A stretch of 64,000 nt of DNA from Hirsutella rhossiliensis (taxonomy: Eukaryota > Ascomycota > Sordariomycetes > Hypocreales > Ophiocordycipitaceae), in contig NW_025408679.1 in assembly GCF_020360975.1 (NCBI RefSeq), positions 1,364,001-1,428,000 of the forward strand, in the 5' to 3' direction. The position numbers and the translations under genes are program-made. The number at the start of each line of letters is the position of its first letter. Within the stretch, counting starts at the first letter, position 1. Below, in pieces: positions 22,950-36,649 of the stretch. The notes beneath the pieces are model-generated. The model searched no databases, had not been told where the DNA came from, and saw only the letters and a program-made list of their open reading frames with translations.

Positions 22950-24250
22950 TATTTCTTTAAACCGCTACCTTTTATCTTCTCTTTTTATAACTACCTTTTC
23001 TTCCTTATTATATCTTATAAGACCGCTAAACTTAAAATTAAAGAGCTACTAAATATTATTAACCTTTCTTTAACCGCTCTTTTATAACCTTCCCTTATTA
23101 CTACTACTCTTCTTACTTAAAATTATCGTACTAAGGTCTTTCCTCTTTATATAAAGTACTTTTAAGTAATAATTATCTAACTTATTTAATCTCGCTTAGC
23201 TCGTTCTAACTATCTTCTTTTATAGATCTATAGTTACTTCTAGACTTAGGTCTATAATAGAAATAATATTAGTTATTAAGGGTTTCTAATTTATATAGAA
23301 ATTACCTTTTAGTTATAGGTTCTATTAAAAGCTCCCGATATTATTAGGATTAAAGTACGCGGTCGCTCTCTTTTCTCTTACTTTCTTAAGAGCACGCTAG
23401 GTTAGTATAATTAAATTATCTTCTATACCCTTTATTATAAACATAGGCTAGTAACCTATGTCCTTATAGAAATTACTTATCTACGTAGATACTTCTTTTC
23501 TTAGCTTAGTTTAAAGCGGTAATAATACTCTTAAGTTATCTTAATTACTTTATATAAAACTTATAACCCTTACCTTTATTAAAGGTATATTTAAACTTAT
23601 TAAATAACTATAACTTCTACTTATAAGTATATTATATTTCCTTTTTATAAGTATATCTCTCTTTTAAGTACTATTAATAGCTCTTATATTAACTATATCT
23701 AAGATTTAACTAAGGTACTTATTTATAAATAGTAGTACTTCCTTAGATACTATAAGGCTACTTATAACCTTAATAGATTCGCTAACTATATATATAGTTA
23801 TAATCTCTATACTAACCTTAAGACTAATAAATTTTATAATAAGTATATTAGTAATAAGACCGCCTTTTATCTTCTTTATAATACCCTTAATCCCTTTAGT
23901 CCTACTAAGGATTTAGAGGATAAGGAGGGAATTAACCTTATACTTATTTTACTTAAAAAGAAATTATATAAGTTTAATAAGCTCTCTTTTAAGTAATAAT
24001 TAAATAGTCTTTAAGTTCGCTTTATAGTAGTCTATAGTAAGTTTACTAAGAGTAGGTAGTATTATTTAATCGCTATCTTTAATAGTAAAAGCGTTTCTCT
24101 TAAGGTTATATATATTTAATTTAATAAGTTAAAAATATATTAAAATTTATCTTATAAGTACGTTTATTTTTACTATAGCGGGTCTCCCTTTTTATAATAA
24201 AAAATAAACGTCCTTACTTATAAAGTAAAAGGTCTTATTTTTAAAGAAGG
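22950..24250 (+). pseudogene. Unidentified coding relic, Asn/Tyr/Lys-rich
   Basis: A plus-strand frame of roughly 420 codons has about 5% TAA/TAG in its second half, including a stop-free run of about 65 codons at 23770-23970, well below the surrounding stop density. The product is rich in Asn, Tyr, Lys and Leu, with blocks such as SKTAKLKIKELLNIINLSL near 23010-23070 and NPFSPTKDLEDKEGINL near 23880-23945. I recognise no family. A gag-like polyprotein is possible: a purine-rich aagggaggg tract followed by a tata... start lies just downstream at about 24341-24350, which resembles a polypurine tract next to an LTR. It faces Gypsy-B tail to tail. Confidence 0.45.
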
Positions 24251-24560
24251 TAGATAGTAAGAATATTTATTTTCTTACTTTATTATTTAATTATATCTTT
24301 ATTTATCTTCTTTAAGGTAGTAAAGGGTAGGTTATTATTAAGGGAGGGTATATAATATTATATTTATCTACTTAAGGAGCTTTAAATAGAAAATTTAAAA
24401 AGATAAGGTAGTAAGTAAGGCGCTTATAAATATCTTAGCTATTATAGTCGTCCTTTAATTAGATAGTTAGATAGTACCTTAGCTACTAGTTAGGTTCTAG
24501 CGTGCTTCTTATAATAGTTATAGAATTTTACCTTTACTACCTTTTTTTTCCTAGCTCCTT
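24250..24560. other. Non-coding interval with possible polypurine tract and LTR start
   Basis: It lies between the plus-strand relic and the minus-strand Gypsy-B pol. A purine tract at about 24341-24349 is followed by tataatattatatttatctac, the form a TGTAATATT LTR start would take after RIP. No second copy of the following 200 bp was found, so an LTR is only a possibility. Confidence 0.3.
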
Positions 24561-27500
24561 TTTACCTCCTTATTTTCTTATTAAATTAGCGTTTTTAAGG
24601 CTCTTATATAAAGATCCTTTTTTACTTTACTAAGTTATAGTAGCTAAACCTTAATCGTATACCTTAGGCCTTTCTTAAGTATTTATAGTTACCTTTTTTC
24701 CTTTTCTTAGCTTTAATCCTTCTAAGGTTTATTAAGGAGTTATTATAATTATAATACTATTTAATTTAAAGCTTCTTTACTTAGTAAGAGTAGTAAATTA
24801 CTTACTTTATTTATTATTTCTTCCTTCCTCCTTTTATTAAGAGTAATCCTATCTTAAAGTAACTATTTATCCTTAGTAAAGTACTACTAACCTTCCTTAT
24901 CCTTTTTAAACTTCTTTAAATACTTTTTTAAGATTATTTTACTAAGTACGATTTTATTTAAAGTCTTAATCCTATACGCCCTAAACTACTTTAAGCGCGA
25001 TACTACTTAAAAGGGACTATTCTACCTTATTTAATACTTAGCTTACCTCCTTAAATTATTTAATTATCTTATATTAAATAGTAAGATAAGGTCTTTAAGT
25101 TATAGGCTTTCTTTTCTTATTATATACTTATTAGCTTTATCCGTCCTCTTTATTAATTAATTTTAATATCTTATTACTCTTTTCTTAGCTTCTTTTATAT
25201 CTTTTTCTTTCCTTTTTAAAACTTATACTTATACTTTAAATAATTCTTCTCTTATCTTTACTTTATCTTAGTTAATTAGTCGCTAAGTTAGGTATTCTAC
25301 CTTAAGAGGTAGTACTAGTTCCTATTTATATAGTAAGTAGAAAGCTAATATTTTATAAGACTGTTTAACTACTATTCGGTTTATAAGGATTACTTAGTTA
25401 AGGTATCTAATCTACTTATACTTTTTCTCCGCTATTTTTATAAGTACTATTATTAACCTTTAGTACCTTTATTTTACTATTATATTCGCCTTTAGATTAT
25501 ATACTAAAGTTTAAATAACTTTAATACTTATATCCTTTAAGATATACTTAAAGTCTTTCTTTATTTTAGGCCCTTTATTAATTATAGTATATAGTATTAT
25601 ACTATACCTATAAATAATAAAGAGTATAAATTTAGTTATAGCTCTTATAGTAATTTCTTTAACTAAGGTTACTTTTACTTATTTAATAAGGTCGTCTTAT
25701 ACTTTTATAAGGTATAAATACCTATAATTAAATAGTATATACTAGCTATTAAAATAAATTTTACTTATAAGGTAGCTAAGCGTAGTTATAGTTATAACTT
25801 TATAAGGGAATATATATTATAGTATAATTAGTTAAGTAGTAGAGATAGCTAGAGGTACTACGCTATATATATTATATTCTCCTTCTTATAAGACTAAAGC
25901 TTATAAGAAGAGGGATTTCTCCTCTTCTTTTAAATTAGTAAGTAGTCTATAATATATAAGTAAGGTAAGTACGATTCCCTACTAATATCCTACTAATATA
26001 TTAGTACTATATACCTAAGTACTTTACTAGCCTATACCTCTTAGTAGCGCTCTTATAAACTTCCTAAGGTCTCTTAGCTATAAAGTATTAGTATTCTTTA
26101 TAAGAAGAGATTATACTATAAATATTATTTTAAAGGCTAGCTTATTAATACTTATTCTTTATAAATATATATATAACTTATCGTCCTTTATATCCTATTT
26201 ATATATAGTACTTTATAATAATCCTTTTCTATTCTTTTAGGTCGTTTATAATTAGTATAGGTCCCTTTTCTTCCCTTTTAAGGAGTCGCTAAAGCTTTTA
26301 ATCTTTAATATGGATATTTAAACTCTTTAAGTATAGCTTCCTTTAGTCTTATTTAAAAAGATCCTTTAGCCGTTTAAATATTTAAATAATGTCCGTAATT
26401 AATCTTAATTCCTTTAAATAGTCCCCTTATAACTTAGTCCCTTATACTACGTTTAAGTAAAAGTCTATAAACTCTTTAATATCGCTTTCTATTTTCCTAT
26501 TTAATATATTAAAAGGTCCTTTAAGCTTTCTTGAGAGTTTATTAGCTATACTATTCTTCTTACCTTTAATATATTATATAGTAAAGTTAAAGAGCAAAAT
26601 ATAGCTTATTTAGCGAGTTACTATAGCTTTAAGAACGTTTTAAAAGGTACCTTTTAGTTAATTAACTAAGACCTATTTATTAGTTTCTAAGATAAAATAT
26701 ACGCTATATAAGTATATTCTTAGTCTCTTAAGCGTACTTAATATAGCCCTATACTCCCTCTTTATTATATTATATTTAGTTTCTATTAATAACTATATTT
26801 TACTTTCGAACCTTATAAGGCGCCTCTTTTTATCGACGATTTATATTAAGACTACTCCCTAGCTAAGTAAACTAGTATTATATATTAAAATAATATCTCC
26901 TCTTCCTAAGCTAATATTAAGGGATACTAAAAAGACTAGATTAGTAATAGCTTCCTTAAGGGCAGCTATCGCTTTTACTTATTTATCTCCTTACTTTTAA
27001 TAGACTTCTTTCTTTAATAGGTTTATAAGGGGTTTTACTAAGATAGCTAACTATTTAGTTTAGATTTAATAGTATCCTACGATACTAAGGAAAGCTTTAA
27101 TATATATTATATTAAAGTATCTTATCTATTTCTTAATCTTAATAACTTTAGCTTCTATAAGGTACCTTTTATTTATTTTATAAATATAACTAATAACTTT
27201 AGTTCCTTACTAATAGAATTTTAATTTAGCCTTTATAATTATATAACTAAAAATTTTAACGTTAACTAAGACTTTATTAAGGTTAATAAAGTATTTAAAG
27301 ATAAATCTCCTTACTTTTAGCGCTACCTTTTTATTATTATATATTATATTAGGCCCCTTAATACCTATATTATTAAGGAAACTCCTATAAATACTTAGTA
27401 TAAGGTCTTATAGGATTCTTTATATTATCCTTATAAGTTAGCCGACTAAGTTTATAGCCTTTTAAGGGAGTATATATATATATAAGAGGCTAATAAGTAT

Positions 27501-29270
27501 CGCGAATATCGTTAAGTTATAGCTTTAAATATTAAGAGGGATCTAATTATAGCCTAAAAAAAGGTCTAGGAGGGAAAGGATCTTATATATTAAGAAGTAG
27601 TCGCTAAACTTATCTATATTTAGTAGTAAGTTTATATCTCTTATTATAATAGTATTTATATATATTACGGAATTAATTAAGTATAGTCCTTTATCTTTCT
27701 TTACTATAAGGAAAAAGGGGTTCTTATAAAGCTTATACCTTTCTTTAAGGACTCTTATTTCTAGTTTAACTTTAAGGATATTAATAACTTTCTATTCTAT
27801 TACTTCTAAGATTAAAATTAAAGCTACTTACTATACCTTATATTCTATTATCCTAATAACTTATAGGGGGGCTATAGCTAAGTTAACTTTACTTCTTTTT
27901 ATAAAGTCCTAAGATAATGCTACTTCTTTATTAAATAAAATACTATTAAAGATCCGGATTTCTACCTTTATAAGAAAGCCCTTTAATTATTTATAAATTA
28001 CTTTAAGTCTCTTTTATATTAGCCGCTTTCCTTTTTATATACTTAAGAATTCTCCTATTAAGTATTCTAGGTAGGGTCTAAGCTATATCTTATTTTTAAC
28101 GGTATTTTATTTAGTCTTCTTTTAGTTAGGGTCCCCTTTTAGTATTAAGCCGTTTAATAAAGTATTATTAATAAGGTTAATCTTATTTACTTTTCTTTTA
28201 AAGAGAGTATTAACTCTTAGATTATATAATCTAATAGGTCGTTTCCTTTTTATCTTAACTTTAACCTTCTAAATCTTTTTAAACTTCTTTCTAGCTCTAA
28301 TAATATTTTTCTTAAATTCTCTTATAGCCTTTATAACTATAACTTTAATAATCTCTTTTACTACTTTAGATTTAATAGCTAGAATCGCTTTATCTCCTTT
28401 ATTTATAATTAATTACTATTATACTAATACTATTAAGGGCTCGTTTATACTAGTATAGGCTAGGTTAAGGACTTAGTTAGCGCCCTATTAATAACTAAGG
28501 ATCTTACTTCTTAGTAAGAGAATCTTAGCTATTAAGGTATCTAAAAGGGGGTTTCTCTATAATTATTAAGTAGCTCTTAGGTTATCTTCTTTAACTTTTA
28601 TTATTAAAGCCTAAAAAGAATTTCTTAGGAGCTAGGTAGCGATTTCCTATATAGTCTTTTTAAGCTTTAGTCTTTTATATATATCTTTATTAACTTTTAA
28701 GGTTATAGTCTAAAAGGATTTTACTATATTAACCTTATCTAAAAGCTCTTATTTAATAGCTCCTATAGCTAATATAACTACTTAAATAGTACCGATCTAA
28801 TATTTAACCTATATATCGCTATTCCTTAAGGAATAATTAAATAATATATATATAGCTTTAATAAATAGTATACTTAAGATAAAGGGGACTAAGACTTTAT
28901 TTAGCGTAATATAAAGATAGATTAGTATCTAAGCTATACTTAGATAAAGATTAGTCTCTACCTCCTTAACTATATTTATAAGGGACCTAGTATACGCTAT
29001 TATTAATACTCTTATTAATAGGATTTTAAGCTTATATACGTTTATATATCTTTTAATAATAAGGTTTCCTTTAAACTTAATATCGATTAAAGCGCTTAGA
29101 AATTTAGCTTTCTAGCTACTAAGCTATACTTAAATATAAGGTAGGTCTTATATATACTTAAGCGAGCAGAAGGGTATAAGGACCGTATTTATATATATTA
29201 TAGGAATCGCTATAAGGTCCTTTAAAGTTAACTTTTAGTATCTTATTAAGAGTACTACTTCTTATATAAT
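24560..29270 (-). pseudogene. Gypsy-B pol relic (FLDD-type Ty3/Gypsy)
   Basis: Minus-strand order: a retropepsin-like ALIDI segment at about 29100-28700, followed by conserved VYKLKIL and YSLRNSD blocks; reverse transcriptase at about 27950-27200, with a YINTIIIRDINLLLNID stretch near 27660-27600 and SLLDLFLGYNQIP near 27560-27520; the catalytic FLDD reads FLNN at about 27375-27390, followed by IGIKGPN and YNNKKVA. FLDDIGVKGP is typical of one fungal Gypsy group, distinct from the two chromoviruses here. RNase H and integrase should occupy 27000-24700, where frames are open apart from TAA/TAG. I could not locate its LTRs. Confidence 0.78.
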
Positions 29271-29279
29271 AAATTTAGC

Positions 29280-30130
29280 CGCGGCCGATAATAGCTCTAC
29301 TACTACTATTACTCTTACTTACGCCCTTACTACTATACTTACCGCCGCCGCTTATACTTTTACTATACTAGCTACCCTTATATTACCCTTTAATATAACG
29401 ACGCTATCCCCGCTACTACTTATAACGCCTAGCCCTTTAGCCCTTACCTCTATCTCTGCTACCCCTATAAGTCTATAGTTAAGTAAGCGTAATAAACGTT
29501 TTCTACTAACTTCCTATAATATAAGCGCTAAGTATAGGCCGGCGCCGCTTACTTAGCCCCCTATATATATTATATATTATAGGAGCTTAACTACTTTAAC
29601 TAGGTCGGGCGCTACTATAGTAGTAGCTACTATTAGTACGCACGCGCTAGCTATGCCTATAAAGCGGCGCCTCCTATCTTACTTATTACGGCGTTAACTT
29701 AGAAGGCTAGCTTATATAAGTAAGTATAGGGGGCCTACTAAGAAGCGCCTTACCGCTACCGCTACTATATACTATAACCTCTATACCCTTAAGCGGTAGG
29801 GCCTTATACCTAAGTAAGTCCTTACTCCTTTACTCCCTTACTTTTGCCTTTAACGTACCTAGCGCTAAGGATACTTCTTTTATCGCCTTATTAGCGGTCC
29901 CCTTAGCCGTGCCTACCTCTACTACCGCTACCGCCCCTACCGCTGCCGCCGACGCTAGCCGCTGCCCCTTTACCCTTAAAGCCGCCGCCGCCGCTAACTA
30001 GCTTATAGGCTTAGAGGGCCGCCTTAGTACCTTAAAGAGCGCCGCCGCCGCTAATAAGAAGGAGGAGGCTAATAAGGATAATAATAATAATAATAATAAT
30101 AAAGGTAATAACGATAATAAGAAATAGGCT
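29280..30130. other. GC-richer Ala/Ser-rich coding-like block, open on both strands
   Basis: This is the most GC-rich stretch of the left half, with GCC/CCG runs near 29330-29345 and 29930-30060 and an (AAT)n run at 30078-30100. The minus frame is continuous with the Gypsy-B protease frame and could be its gag (a GTAKGTANKAIKEVSLALG-like segment near 29900-29850). The plus frame is equally low in stops and gives a Lys/Asn-rich tail (KEEANKDNN) near 30060-30100. I favour minus-strand Gypsy-B gag because the frame is contiguous with pol, but base composition alone can keep both frames open. Confidence 0.4.
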
Positions 30131-30239
30131 TAGGTAGTTTAAAGGCTCTACTTTATAATAAACGTTATTTTTATCTTTACTTATACTATTACGCTTATAT
30201 TACTATAACTACCCCCTTTACTTTACTTACTTTATAGTC

Positions 30240-33200
30240 CTAGCTTAAGCTACTATTAATAGTTTATTAGTTTATTATTCTTATCTATTAGTTTATATAA
30301 GGCCTTAAACTTATTAAGGGCTATAGCTCTTATAAACTTATATATAGGTTCCTATATTAGGTTAAAGTACCTATACTACTTTATAAGGACCTCTTAGCGT
30401 TTTCCCTAGCTAACCTTCTTTTAGTATATAGTTTATATCTCCTTAACCTTGAATTTATTATCTTCCTTTACCTTAATAACGGGCGGTTAAGCGTTTACTA
30501 CTTTTTATTTAAGTAGTAGGTTAAAGGAGGCTTAGTAAAGGAGGTTAACGTTAATCTTATTATAGACCCCTATTAAAATATTATCGAGCTTTACTACTTA
30601 TAGGCTAATAACCCTTTATACTATAAATTTTATATATAGCTAGTCTAGCTTCTTCTTTAGCTATACCAACCTATAGTTATAAAGGTTAAGCTATACTTTA
30701 TCTCTTACTATAAACCTATTTACTAGGGCCTTAGTCTTATTAGCGTGCCGCTCTTAATTTTATACTAAGGCAGCTATCGCGGATTAGTAGTATTCTATAG
30801 TTTCTTATAGCTTTTATATAAATATAGATACGCGGCTCTTTAATAATAAACTACTATATTACTACGCTACTATATCTATAGTAAATAAGATTAAGGAGGG
30901 CGGCTTAAAGCTATATATAGTAAAGAAAGGGGCTATCTTAATAAAGGCCTATAGTCTACTATTTAAAGCGAGCTAGGCCGCGGGGAGCTAGCGGTCTTAG
31001 TCTACTAGTTATAGGCTACTACTACTTATAAATACGCTTATACTTCTTAGTTAACCCTCTTAGGTCCCTTATTAGTCTATAAGTAATAAGCTATACTAAG
31101 TAGCTATATAATTTAAAGTAGCTAGTATAAGTACTACTAAAAGCGGCTAGTTTAGTTCGATCCTTTATTACTTATAATAAAGGTTAGCTAGCTATATAAT
31201 TAGGCCTAGTACTATAAGAAGCGCTCTATATAAGCTTTTATATCTATAAATAGTATTAGCTTTAATACTATTAATTTACTAAGCTAATCTATAATTACTT
31301 ATATATAGCGGTTACTACTTTTTATAAGTAGAAGGTCTATTATAAAGTCTATTTATATATATATATAGAACTAGTTAAGTACTAAAAGCTACTTAAGTAG
31401 CCCCTTAAGCTATACCCTTTAAATCTTAGTATAGCTATAGATATTATAGTTATAATAAGGAAGTAGTAAACGTAGTACTATAAGAGGGGCTAGTAAAAAT
31501 CCCTTATAAGGCTTACTACTATACCCTACTAACCTAGGTAGCCTATAATACTAAAGTTATAGATAAGCTAAACTAGCTTCCCTTAAAGCTTATTTTATTT
31601 ATTTAGCTTTAGCGGTCTATCCTTCTCCTTAGCTTCTATAATATATAGCGCGCTTAGTACCTATAGTCTCCCCCGCTAACGTAAATGCCCTTATAGGTTA
31701 ATATAATAGTCGGCTACTTATACCTTTAGCTTTAGCTTTAAATTAAGGCATTAAGCGCTAGACTTAACGGTATAGTATATACTCTTATAAGTATAGTCTA
31801 GAAACGATATCCTATTCTATAAGCGTTAAAGGACCTCATCTTAAAATACTCGCGCTATACGCGCTCTTAGGCCGGTCTATCCCTCCTTACTAAACTAAGG
31901 TAAAGGTATAAAGGAAAGCTTATCTATTAATACCGCGCCTCCCTTTACTAAGGAAGCTCCTATATAGGTTTATAGCGCCTCTTATAAGATAAGCTATAGA
32001 TCCCGCGCCTTAATATCTACCCTTATTAGCCGGTCTTAATCCCTTTAAGAAAGCGTATTTAAGACTATAGAGTCCTACCTTAGCTAGTACTTAATCGAGA
32101 AGTTAAAGTATAAGAGATATTCCGCTTAGTAGGCTTACTACTCTAAGAGGTACTAGTACGTTATAAAGTACTTAAGGTTCCTATAGTTTATAAGAACCTT
32201 AAAGCTCTCGTAGCTCTAGAGCTCCGCTTACTATTACTTAAGGTAGCTAATAATTAATAGTATCTTTTTATTATAAATAGCGTAATTCCGCTTTACTAAG
32301 GTTAGCTTATAAAAGTAGAACGCTACTAATTACTTCTACCTATTTACTTTTTAAGAGAGCGTTCCTTTAAGTACCTAACCGCTATAGTTTACTTTAACTA
32401 ACGTAGACTAGTTAAAGTCCTATTAAAGTAGTACTAGGGCTTATAAGAATAGGTCTTTAAGCGTATAAAACGCTCCTTCTTTTATAGGCCCTTAATAAAA
32501 AGTAGTCCGCTTCTTAGTAATCTTATTTAAGGGTATTATAATATAAGAAAAGCCCTTAATAAATATCCTATAATAGTTCGCGAACTTAAGGAAGCTTTAT
32601 ATACCTATTTATATAGTTAAGGCCGCTTAGTCCTAAATCGCCTAGATCTTTATAGGATTCGCCTATATACCTACTATATAAATAATAAAGCTTAGGTACT
32701 TAACCCTCTTAACCTTAAATTTATACTTATTTAAGTTAAGGTAGAGCCTATAAAGTTAGAGGCGCTCTAAGACCTTTTATACTTTCTATATATAGTCCTT
32801 ATAAGAGCCGCTTATATAGATAAGGATATTATCTATATATATAGAGGTAAACTTATTAAGGAAGTCTTAAAGTATATTATTAATATAATACTAAAAGGTA
32901 GCGGGCGCTCTTAAGAGGCTAAAGGGCGTTATAAGCTACTTAAATAAGCTATAACGTATATAGAACGCTATCTTCTACTTATTACCTTCTAAGATCTATA
33001 CTTTATAAAACGCTTATTTTATATCTAGCTTTATAAACTACTTTACCTTTAAGAGGTTATAAAGTATATTTAAGATTAAGGGTAAAAGGTAGCGGTCTAG
33101 CTTTATAATTACGTTTAAAGCCCTATAGTTATAATAAAACTATATCCCGCCCCTTAGTTTATATATAAAAAGGACTAGCGCTCCAACCTTAGAGCTACTT

Positions 33201-33709
33201 ACTTAAATAAAACCCTTATTTAAGAGGTCCCTTAGCGTCTTCTTTAGTACTAATAGCTCTATATATAATATACTATATAGCGGTCTAAATAATATAGGCG
33301 GTTCTTACCCCTTTTTATTAGTATAAAGTATAATCCTATAGTTTACCCTTAGCTTATATAGGTTAAGCTTATTTACTTCCTAAGACTTAAATAGTAGGAG
33401 GAGGTCGTAAAAGCGCTTTAGTATTTACTACTATAGCTTAGAGGGCGACTTTAGCTTCTTTATTTAAAGGGCCTTATTAATATCTATTAAGCTAACTATA
33501 TAGACCGCTACGTTAGCTACTACCTAGCCTTCCTTATATTTTACTTATTATATAGTTCCTATAAAAATAAAGGTAAGGACTTCTTAGGCTAAGTATAAAG
33601 CTTATATACTTAGTTTAACGCCTATAAAACCGTTGTTATAATAATCCTATTATTATATAGGCCTAAACTATAGCTTCTTTTAGTATAGAACTAAGTATAA
33701 CTCTATATA
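30240..33709 (-). pseudogene. Gypsy-C pol relic, RT to chromodomain (chromovirus)
   Basis: Minus strand. The start of reverse transcriptase lies at about 33500-33150 (YKLRGGI, then YRALN); the catalytic YIDD reads YIDN at 32826-32843, followed by ILIY. RNase H and integrase follow. The integrase tail near 30720-30600 has a VGDKVWL-like motif, and a chromodomain at about 30480-30320 reads EIWTIYQKK, EVLIKWYRY and WEPIYKF once TAG is taken as Trp. The N-terminal part (protease and gag) is displaced to 57516-58980 by the Copia-A insertion; atata at 33705-33709 is the duplicated target. The left end and 3' LTR could not be defined. Confidence 0.85.
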
Positions 33710-34404
33710 TATAAAAAGGTATAAGTAATAAGCGTAGAATTAGGTAATTAATAACGTAAGCGGAAGGATCGGTTAAAGGAGTATAGGGTAAGATTTCGTC
33801 CGGAATTTATAATAAGTATATAAGGGGCTAAATAATATATTAAAAGAATAGCGTTATAAAGGATACTTATAAACTTACTTATTTTATCTACTACTCTTAG
33901 GGAAATCCTTTATCTTTTATAGACTATTGCTCGCCTACTAGTAGACTAATTAGTTAGCTTTCTAGTATATTCTATAGTACTTAAAAAGCTCTATCTATAG
34001 AATGTCTTCCTAACTTAGTAGGTAGTCTAATTATAACGTAATAGTTAACGTAAGACTATAGGTTCTAGTATAAGTAGTAGATTTAACTAGAATATTCTAT
34101 GCCCTACCTATTCTTATATCGTAGATATCTTTAGAACCGCTAGGCTAAAATAGGTAATAGGGTATCTGTTCTACTCGTAATTAACTTATATACTTTATAT
34201 ATATATTATTTTATTAGGATAGGCTTATCTTAACCCGCTTTTCCTAAGGAAGGTATAGATATCTAGTAGAGGTCTTTATCTTTAAGGGTTATTCCCTTAG
34301 ACTATATTATAGAGCCTCTTTTTACTAGTATATTTTATAGAGCCTCCCTATACCTATTATTTCTTTATAATAGTAAAATAGGAATATAGGGGTATATTTT
34401 TATA
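33710..34404 (-). repeat. Copia-A 3' LTR (left)
   Basis: 695 bp, alignable to 56815-57510 and 806-1501. It has lost TG/CA sites that the right LTR keeps. Next to it, 34405-34413 reads as aagggagg on the minus strand, a plausible polypurine tract immediately upstream of the 3' LTR. About 34414-34850 is 3' untranslated sequence in which I see no frame. Confidence 0.93.
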
Positions 34405-34849
34405 GCCTCCCTTAAAAAGTACTATATAAATAGTACTCTTTACTAGTTATTTCTTTTATAGTAGAATTATCCTTATTAAGAATAAGGTATATAATAGGAA
34501 TAGAATATAAGGGAAAATTTTAAAACCCTTTCTAAGAAAAGCCTTAGTAGGAAAAATCCTAGTATAATTATAATTTTTCTCTTCTTTTTAGGTAAACCTT
34601 TATAAGGAAAAAGCCTTATAGAGTTATTATAGGAAACCTTTAATAAGGAAAATCCCTATTTTTATAAGTTATTTTTTATTAATAAGAAACCTTTTTAAAG
34701 GAAAAACCTATTAGTTATATATAGAGGAAAAGCTAAGAAAGTAAAAGATAGCTAAAAAAAACCTCTATTAAAGGGATATAAGCTTTTCTTTTTAAGGCTC
34801 TTTTAATTCCCTAAAGGAAAGAAGCTCTTAGAACTTAAAGAATCTTTCT

Positions 34850-36104
34850 CTTCTTAGTTCCTTTATAAATATATTAGCAATATTATCTTTAGATTTAATA
34901 TAGAAAATCCGGATCTTCTTTTTCCTAATATTTTCTTAGGTGTAAAAGTAAGTAATATCTATATACTTTGTCTTTTTATAAAATTCCGGATTTTTAGCTA
35001 GTTTAATAGCTACCTTATTATTTATTAAGATAAGAGGTATAGTATTAAGAATTCTAATATATAAGCTATTACTTATCGTGTAAAATAGCCGATTTAGATA
35101 TAAAGCTTCTTTATTAGCCTCCCTAAGGGCAATAAATTTAGCTTCGTAGGTTAATAAGGCTATAGATTTTAGCTTCTAGCTAGCCTAACTTATAATATTT
35201 TTATAAATATAAAAATAGTATCTAGAAACGGATTTTCTATCTATAAGGTTAGACGCCTAGCTAACGTCGGAATAACCTTTTATAAAATTATAAGTATAAG
35301 GGATATTATTATAATAAATTATCCCTAAGTTAAGGTATTTATTTAAATATTTCTAGATAGTATTTAACGCTTTAAAATATATATTATTTAGTTTAGAAGT
35401 AAATCTAGTATAGGAAATAATAGTATATAAAGTGTCTAGCGTACTTATTATAGCTAGATATAATAGAGCCCTTATTTCCCTTTAGTAAATAAGGATTTCT
35501 TTTTATAAAGGCGTTATAATAGCCTTTTTAAGCTTTACTCTTACTATAGTAAGCGTATTAAAAGTCCCTAAGTCTTCTTTATTATATTCTCGTATTTTAT
35601 TATAAGTATATTTTTCCTAGGATATAAATATCTCCTTTCTACTTTAGTTTATAATTATATATACTCCTAAGAAGTCTTTTAGTTTGCCTAGAGGCTAAAC
35701 CTTTATATAATCTACTACTTTTTTAAGTAGACTATTTAATATACCTCTATTAAGCCCTATTATTAAAAGGTTATCGACGTAGATTACTATTATAATTTTA
35801 TATTACGTATTTATAAATACCTTTTTATCTATAGGAAGGGCCGAAAATCCTATCGTAGCTAATATAGAGCTAAGATAGTTATACTAAAGCTTTAGGCTTT
35901 ATTTAAGGCCGTATAATACTTTCTTTAATTTTACTACTAGCCTTTTCTTTTTATATAGCTCTAGAAACTATAAATAGCTAATATTATACTTATACTAGTT
36001 TTTATTAAACTAGTCTTTAAGTATTAGCTCTTTATAGCCTATAGGGACTTTTATATAAATATCCGTATTTATTTCGGTATATATAAAGGCATTTTTTATA
36101 TCGT
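34850..36104 (-). pseudogene. Copia-A pol relic, C-terminal part: reverse transcriptase and RNase H
   Basis: The minus-strand frame resumes at 36104 with a QYDIKNAFIYTEI-like block (the D.KTAFL motif of Copia RT). It continues through KKVLYGL near 35900 and the catalytic YVDD reading YVDN at about 35771-35790 (IVIYVDN). RNase H relics lie around 35250-34900. The missing N-terminal half of the RT is at 53596-53900. TAA/TAG mark former Gln/Trp codons. The attat duplication (36105-36109) marks where Copia-B entered. Confidence 0.88.
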
Positions 36105-36109
36105 ATTAT

Positions 36110-36472
36110 TATCGCGAAGCGTAGCTTAATTTTATAGTTCTCGGAGATATCTCTTAGTATAAGGGACCTAGGAAGCTAAAAAAATAGGTTTTAAACAAGG
36201 AGCTAAAAAGAGGTATAGAAAGAAGGGTAGGGGTATAAAGGGAAGTAAAAGTAGCGATAGCTTCCTATAAAGGTAGCGAGAGATAAGACGGATATACCGG
36301 CAACGGCTAAAAAGGAAGGGAAAAACTAGTAAAAGGCTTAGTAGTTAAAAGGATATTAGTAGCTTCTTTAAGTAGGATCTTCTTTATTAATTAAAATACT
36401 AGATAGGTATAAAGAGGGGCGTTAGATAAAGGAAAGAAGGTTAATTAAGGTAATATAATAATTACTCCCTTA
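36110..36472 (+). repeat. Copia-B 5' LTR, first part
   Basis: Begins tatcgcgaagcgtagc and aligns first with 43876-44123 and then with 53348-53470. Broken at 36472 by TR-GAG-1; the remainder is 38346-38465. Confidence 0.9.
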
Positions 36473-36649
36473 TATAAGGGCTTTTGCCCTATATAGGCCT
36501 ACTCTAGGGTCTAAGCTAAGTCGATATATAAGTAGCCTCTATGCCTATATAGGCTAGGCCTATACTTCTCTTCCTTTTCCCCCTTATAGATTATTAACCT
36601 TCTTTTAATAGACCGCACTTAAGCCTATACCTCTACCTACTCTATAATA
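36473..36649 (+). repeat. TR-GAG-1 5' LTR
   Basis: 177 bp; starts tataagggcttttgcc and ends ctataata. Same length and sequence family as 38169-38345, 49976-50152, 51672-51848 and 11397-11573. Confidence 0.95.

Noticed and set aside
24341..24560. A complete LTR starting after the purine tract
   Set aside because: No second copy was found in the window, so it is noted only as a possible LTR start.
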